Source: Schistocerca nitens
Lineage: Eukaryota; Arthropoda; Insecta; Orthoptera; Acrididae
Assembly: GCF_023898315.1 (NCBI RefSeq)
Contig: NC_064619.1
Span: 303,342,150-303,406,149, forward strand
Direction of reading: 5' to 3'
Length of the DNA: 64,000 nt
The position numbers and the translations under genes are program-made. The stretch's first letter is position 1; each line of letters begins with the position of its first letter. Positions 61,934 through 64,000 of the stretch are shown piece by piece. Below the pieces are notes generated by a model. It searched no databases. It saw only the letters and a program-made list of their open reading frames with translations, and was not told the origin of the DNA.

Positions 61934-62106
61934 AGGAGAAGTAGTTGCCAACTATGCCAGAGCCAAAGTTCCTCAGCAAACTGCGTATTGAAACTGCGAT
62001 CCAACTTGCGATGATTGTCGCCGTGACTCACGCTGCCGTGAGGAATTTGGTGTGAGCCGCCCTGCGTCACCTCACGGGCCTGCGCCTCATCTTGCGGCCC
62101 GCCTTA

Positions 62107-62399
62107 ATGTCATGGTGTAAATACGATACAACAGGTCCACGTTATGGACAAGTAAAGTAAACAAAAACCGCATCATGACTTCCTAGTAATCAGGCTCGTC
62201 CTCATTGTTTCCTTGGAGGAAATAAAGGATGTACGTGTAAATAAACAGCACAGTATGTGTAAACACGTACACATATTGGTTGTAAATAAGCTGGAAAATA
62301 GTAATGCTAGACAAAGCGATAGGCAAGTTTACTTCCATATCTCTTTAAGCTGGCTTCTCTCACCCCAGGTTCCCTGACTCAAATTGTTCAGTGGGGCAT
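62107..62399. other. short unassigned spacer
   Basis: AT-rich sequence between the Harbinger element and the gypsy remnant with no recognisable signal. Confidence 0.4.
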
Positions 62400-63330
62400 T
62401 CTCTATGTCCTATTACATTTTATAGGATGCTTAGGTAGCACTCTAGATGGTAAAGAGCATCCTGCAGCGTGCGTATCTCGACAGCCAAACAGATTGGAAC
62501 CCAATTACACTACCACACAGAAAGAAATGTTGGCCGTGATCTATGGGATCACTTACTTCCAACATTACGTGTATGGGCAGTAATTTAAGGTTGTAACAGA
62601 CTGAAATGCTTGCTTGGTTTGAAGGATCCCTCCAGCAGGTTGACCAGGTTGGCTCTTAAGTTGACTGAGTTTGACTACGGTCATTCATATACATGGGTAG
62701 AAACATCCAAATGTGGATACTTTGAGCGACAATGTCACAGTGACGCACGCACTTGGGTAATCTGTGAGTGGCTGGCAGAGGAAGCAAGAAAATGATGCAG
62801 CCGCAGTTTGCAATGCACAAGAACTTACTATGCAAGTCAACAAAATGTGGACTGCGCGTAGTGGTTCCGTTACCGCTCAGAAACAAAGTACTGCAACAAG
62901 CACATGACCATATGTTGTCAGGTAACGGTGATCTGAGAGTGGTGGATAGAAGCGCAGTCGGAACATTTTGGTGCGAGGCGAGAAAACGTGATGTGGAGCA
63001 GTATGTACGAAGTTGCACACCACGCGCCTAACGACCAATTTTTACCAATGAAAAAATCCCTCTTCAAAAGTTGGATGAGCCATCAAAGCCTTTTCAGATA
63101 GTTAGACTTCACAGTTTGTGTGCATTTAACAGAACTCCAACTGGTAACAGGTAAGCACTGACGATTATTTACCATTTTTCTATGTTTATATCTACGACCG
63201 CAATCTCTGCCACCAGGCTGGTACGTTGCCTTCAGCATTAGTGAATAACTGGATTCTTAAGTTAGGCTTAGCAATAACTTTACTGACTGATCGGGGTAAT
63301 AACTTATCTGATATGATGACACACCTGTGC
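62400..63330 (+). pseudogene. Ty3/gypsy pol remnant: RNase H and integrase
   Basis: RNase H end: NYTTTQKEMLAVIYGITYFQ near 62503-62560, then KVVTD, then LKDPSSRLTRLALKLTEFDY near 62617-62680. Integrase zinc-binding region (62805-63030): NLLCKSTKCGLRVVVPLPLR, QQAHDHMLSG and DVEQYVRSC. The integrase core follows in mixed frames (KPFQIV near 63090, NRTPTGNR near 63130, NNWIL near 63245, TDRGNNLSDMMTHL near 63285-63330). At least four frame changes are visible. It is a different, somewhat better kept gypsy lineage than the one at 3.4-5.8 kb. Confidence 0.75.
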
Positions 63331-63821
63331 TGTGTACTTTGCGTTTGAGCCTTTTTTTCCATTTAAGAGGTTTAATCTCACGTTTTGTAAGCGTAAATTT
63401 AGGCAGTCTGTAGGGCAGTAGTTGCTCATTTGTTTTATTTCCAAGACAAGCATCCGTTCATTTAGTAAGACAGTCAGTCCAAAGACGTCTGCTGATACAC
63501 ATCTTCTCAGCGTCAAGTTACGCATTTCTATTTCCTGTGTTTTCCTAGTAACATGTTTCTTAAATTTCGTGTTTTTGCTCTAAGAGGTTACATATCGCAT
63601 TTCTAATTGTAAGTGTAAATTCGTGCAGTCTGTATCGCAATTTAATTTCTTCTGAACAGCCACCTACATAGCTCATTAAGACATCAGTGTCCATTGGTTA
63701 CACATCAGGAGGGTAGCAAGTTGCTTGTCTAAGTTTCTGTCTCCTTCTATAACTTATTTCTTCGGTTAGTTTTGATAACATTGATAGGCTGTGTGCATGC
63801 TGCGTGCGGACGCAGGCTGGT
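63331..63821. other. unassigned AT-rich spacer
   Basis: No recognisable coding or repeat signal. A weak imperfect repeat (TAAGCGTAAATT.GGCAGTCTGTAGGGCA near 63389 and TAAGTGTAAATTCGTGCAGTCTGTA near 63610) suggests an old local duplication. Confidence 0.4.
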
Positions 63822-63825
63822 TCAA

Positions 63826-64000
63826 ATGGCTCTGAGCACTATGGAACTTAACATTGGAGGTCATCAGCCCCCTAGAACTTAGAACTACTTAAACCTAACT
63901 AACCTAAGGACATCACACACATCCATGCTCGAGGCAGGATTCGAACCTGCGACCGTAGCGGTCGTGCGGTTCCAGACTGAAGCGCCTAGAATCGTTCGAC
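63826..64000 (-). repeat. tRNA-derived SINE, cut by window end
   Basis: The plus strand shows the family in reverse: CAAATGGCTCTGAGCACTAT, CCTAACTAACCTAAGGACAT, GGCAGGATTCGAACCTGCGA and AGACTGAAGCGCCTAGAA. The head is cut at the window edge. Confidence 0.9.

Larger units (their letters stand above)
59732..62103. mobile_element. PIF/Harbinger-like element holding Tc1-A copy 4
   Basis: TTA lies at 59729-59731 and 62104-62106. The terminal repeats (about 52 bp) GGC.GGCCGCAAGATGAG.C and GTGAGGTGACGCAGGG match with few differences. A MADF-type ORF lies on the plus strand at the left, and the start of a Harbinger transposase on the minus strand at the right. Without the 1422-bp Tc1 the remnant is about 0.95 kb, so most of the transposase is gone. 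Confidence 0.85.

Overview
This window reads as nuclear DNA of a large, repeat-rich insect genome, most likely a grasshopper or locust (Orthoptera, probably Schistocerca). That assignment is an inference. It rests on the crowd of tRNA-derived and 5S-rRNA-derived SINEs, the mix of LINE, RTE, Tc1/mariner, DD41D mariner-like, PIF/Harbinger and piggyBac elements, the AT-rich spacers, and a spliced insect digestive-type serine protease gene. There are no operons, CRISPR arrays or other prokaryotic features. Most long open frames are transposon genes or their antisense shadows.

Layout. 1-1.3 kb: end of a decayed piggyBac element. 3.4-5.8 kb: Ty3/gypsy pol remnant split by a 5S-type SINE with a perfect 13-bp target duplication. 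6.1-11.5 kb: minus-strand LINE whose first ORF carries a coiled coil and SGNH-like block and whose second carries endonuclease and reverse transcriptase; it is split by Tc1-A copy 1 and a SINE. 11.5-18.6 kb: mostly unassigned, with two SINEs and a local duplication/palindrome. 18.6-21.9 kb: minus-strand RTE-like LINE with Tc1-A copy 2 inside. 22.5-25.4 kb: GC-rich jockey-like LINE. 26.4-36.8 kb: stacked LINEs with nested insertions (truncated RTE copy, Tc1-B, near-full RTE, Tc1-A copy 3). 36.8-41 kb: unassigned sequence, a degenerate tandem repeat, a SINE and a mariner remnant. 41.65-43.79 kb: DD41D mariner-like element with 296-bp inverted repeats. 44.0-49.6 kb: the one convincing host gene. 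52-57 kb: SINEs, a TTA-flanked foldback element and a LINE 3' end. 57.8-62.1 kb: deleted mariner, gag-like fragment, second 5S-type SINE, mariner fragment, and a PIF/Harbinger element (MADF ORF, TTA duplication) holding Tc1-A copy 4. 62.4-63.3 kb: second Ty3/gypsy pol remnant. The window ends inside a SINE.

Host gene. A two-exon chymotrypsin-fold gene lies on the minus strand (exon 1 49628-49459, exon 2 44634-44028). It has a signal peptide, an RIVGG activation site, consensus splice sites and a TATA box, and predicts 258 residues with no disruption. The catalytic His is Arg and the catalytic Ser is Thr, so it looks like a non-catalytic serine protease homolog, or a gene just beginning to decay. 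Its 4.8-kb intron holds a 2.2-kb inverted repeat starting 75 bp from exon 2.

Transposon dynamics. The four Tc1-A copies are nearly identical and two keep an open transposase frame, which points to recent activity. Target duplications allow the nesting order to be read directly. I found no clearly new multi-gene system. The most unusual items are the doubly substituted protease homolog, the 32-residue D-to-E spacing of the Tc1-A transposase, the inverted repeats with tRNA-like modules in their arms, and a 57-bp patch copied into one of those arms.
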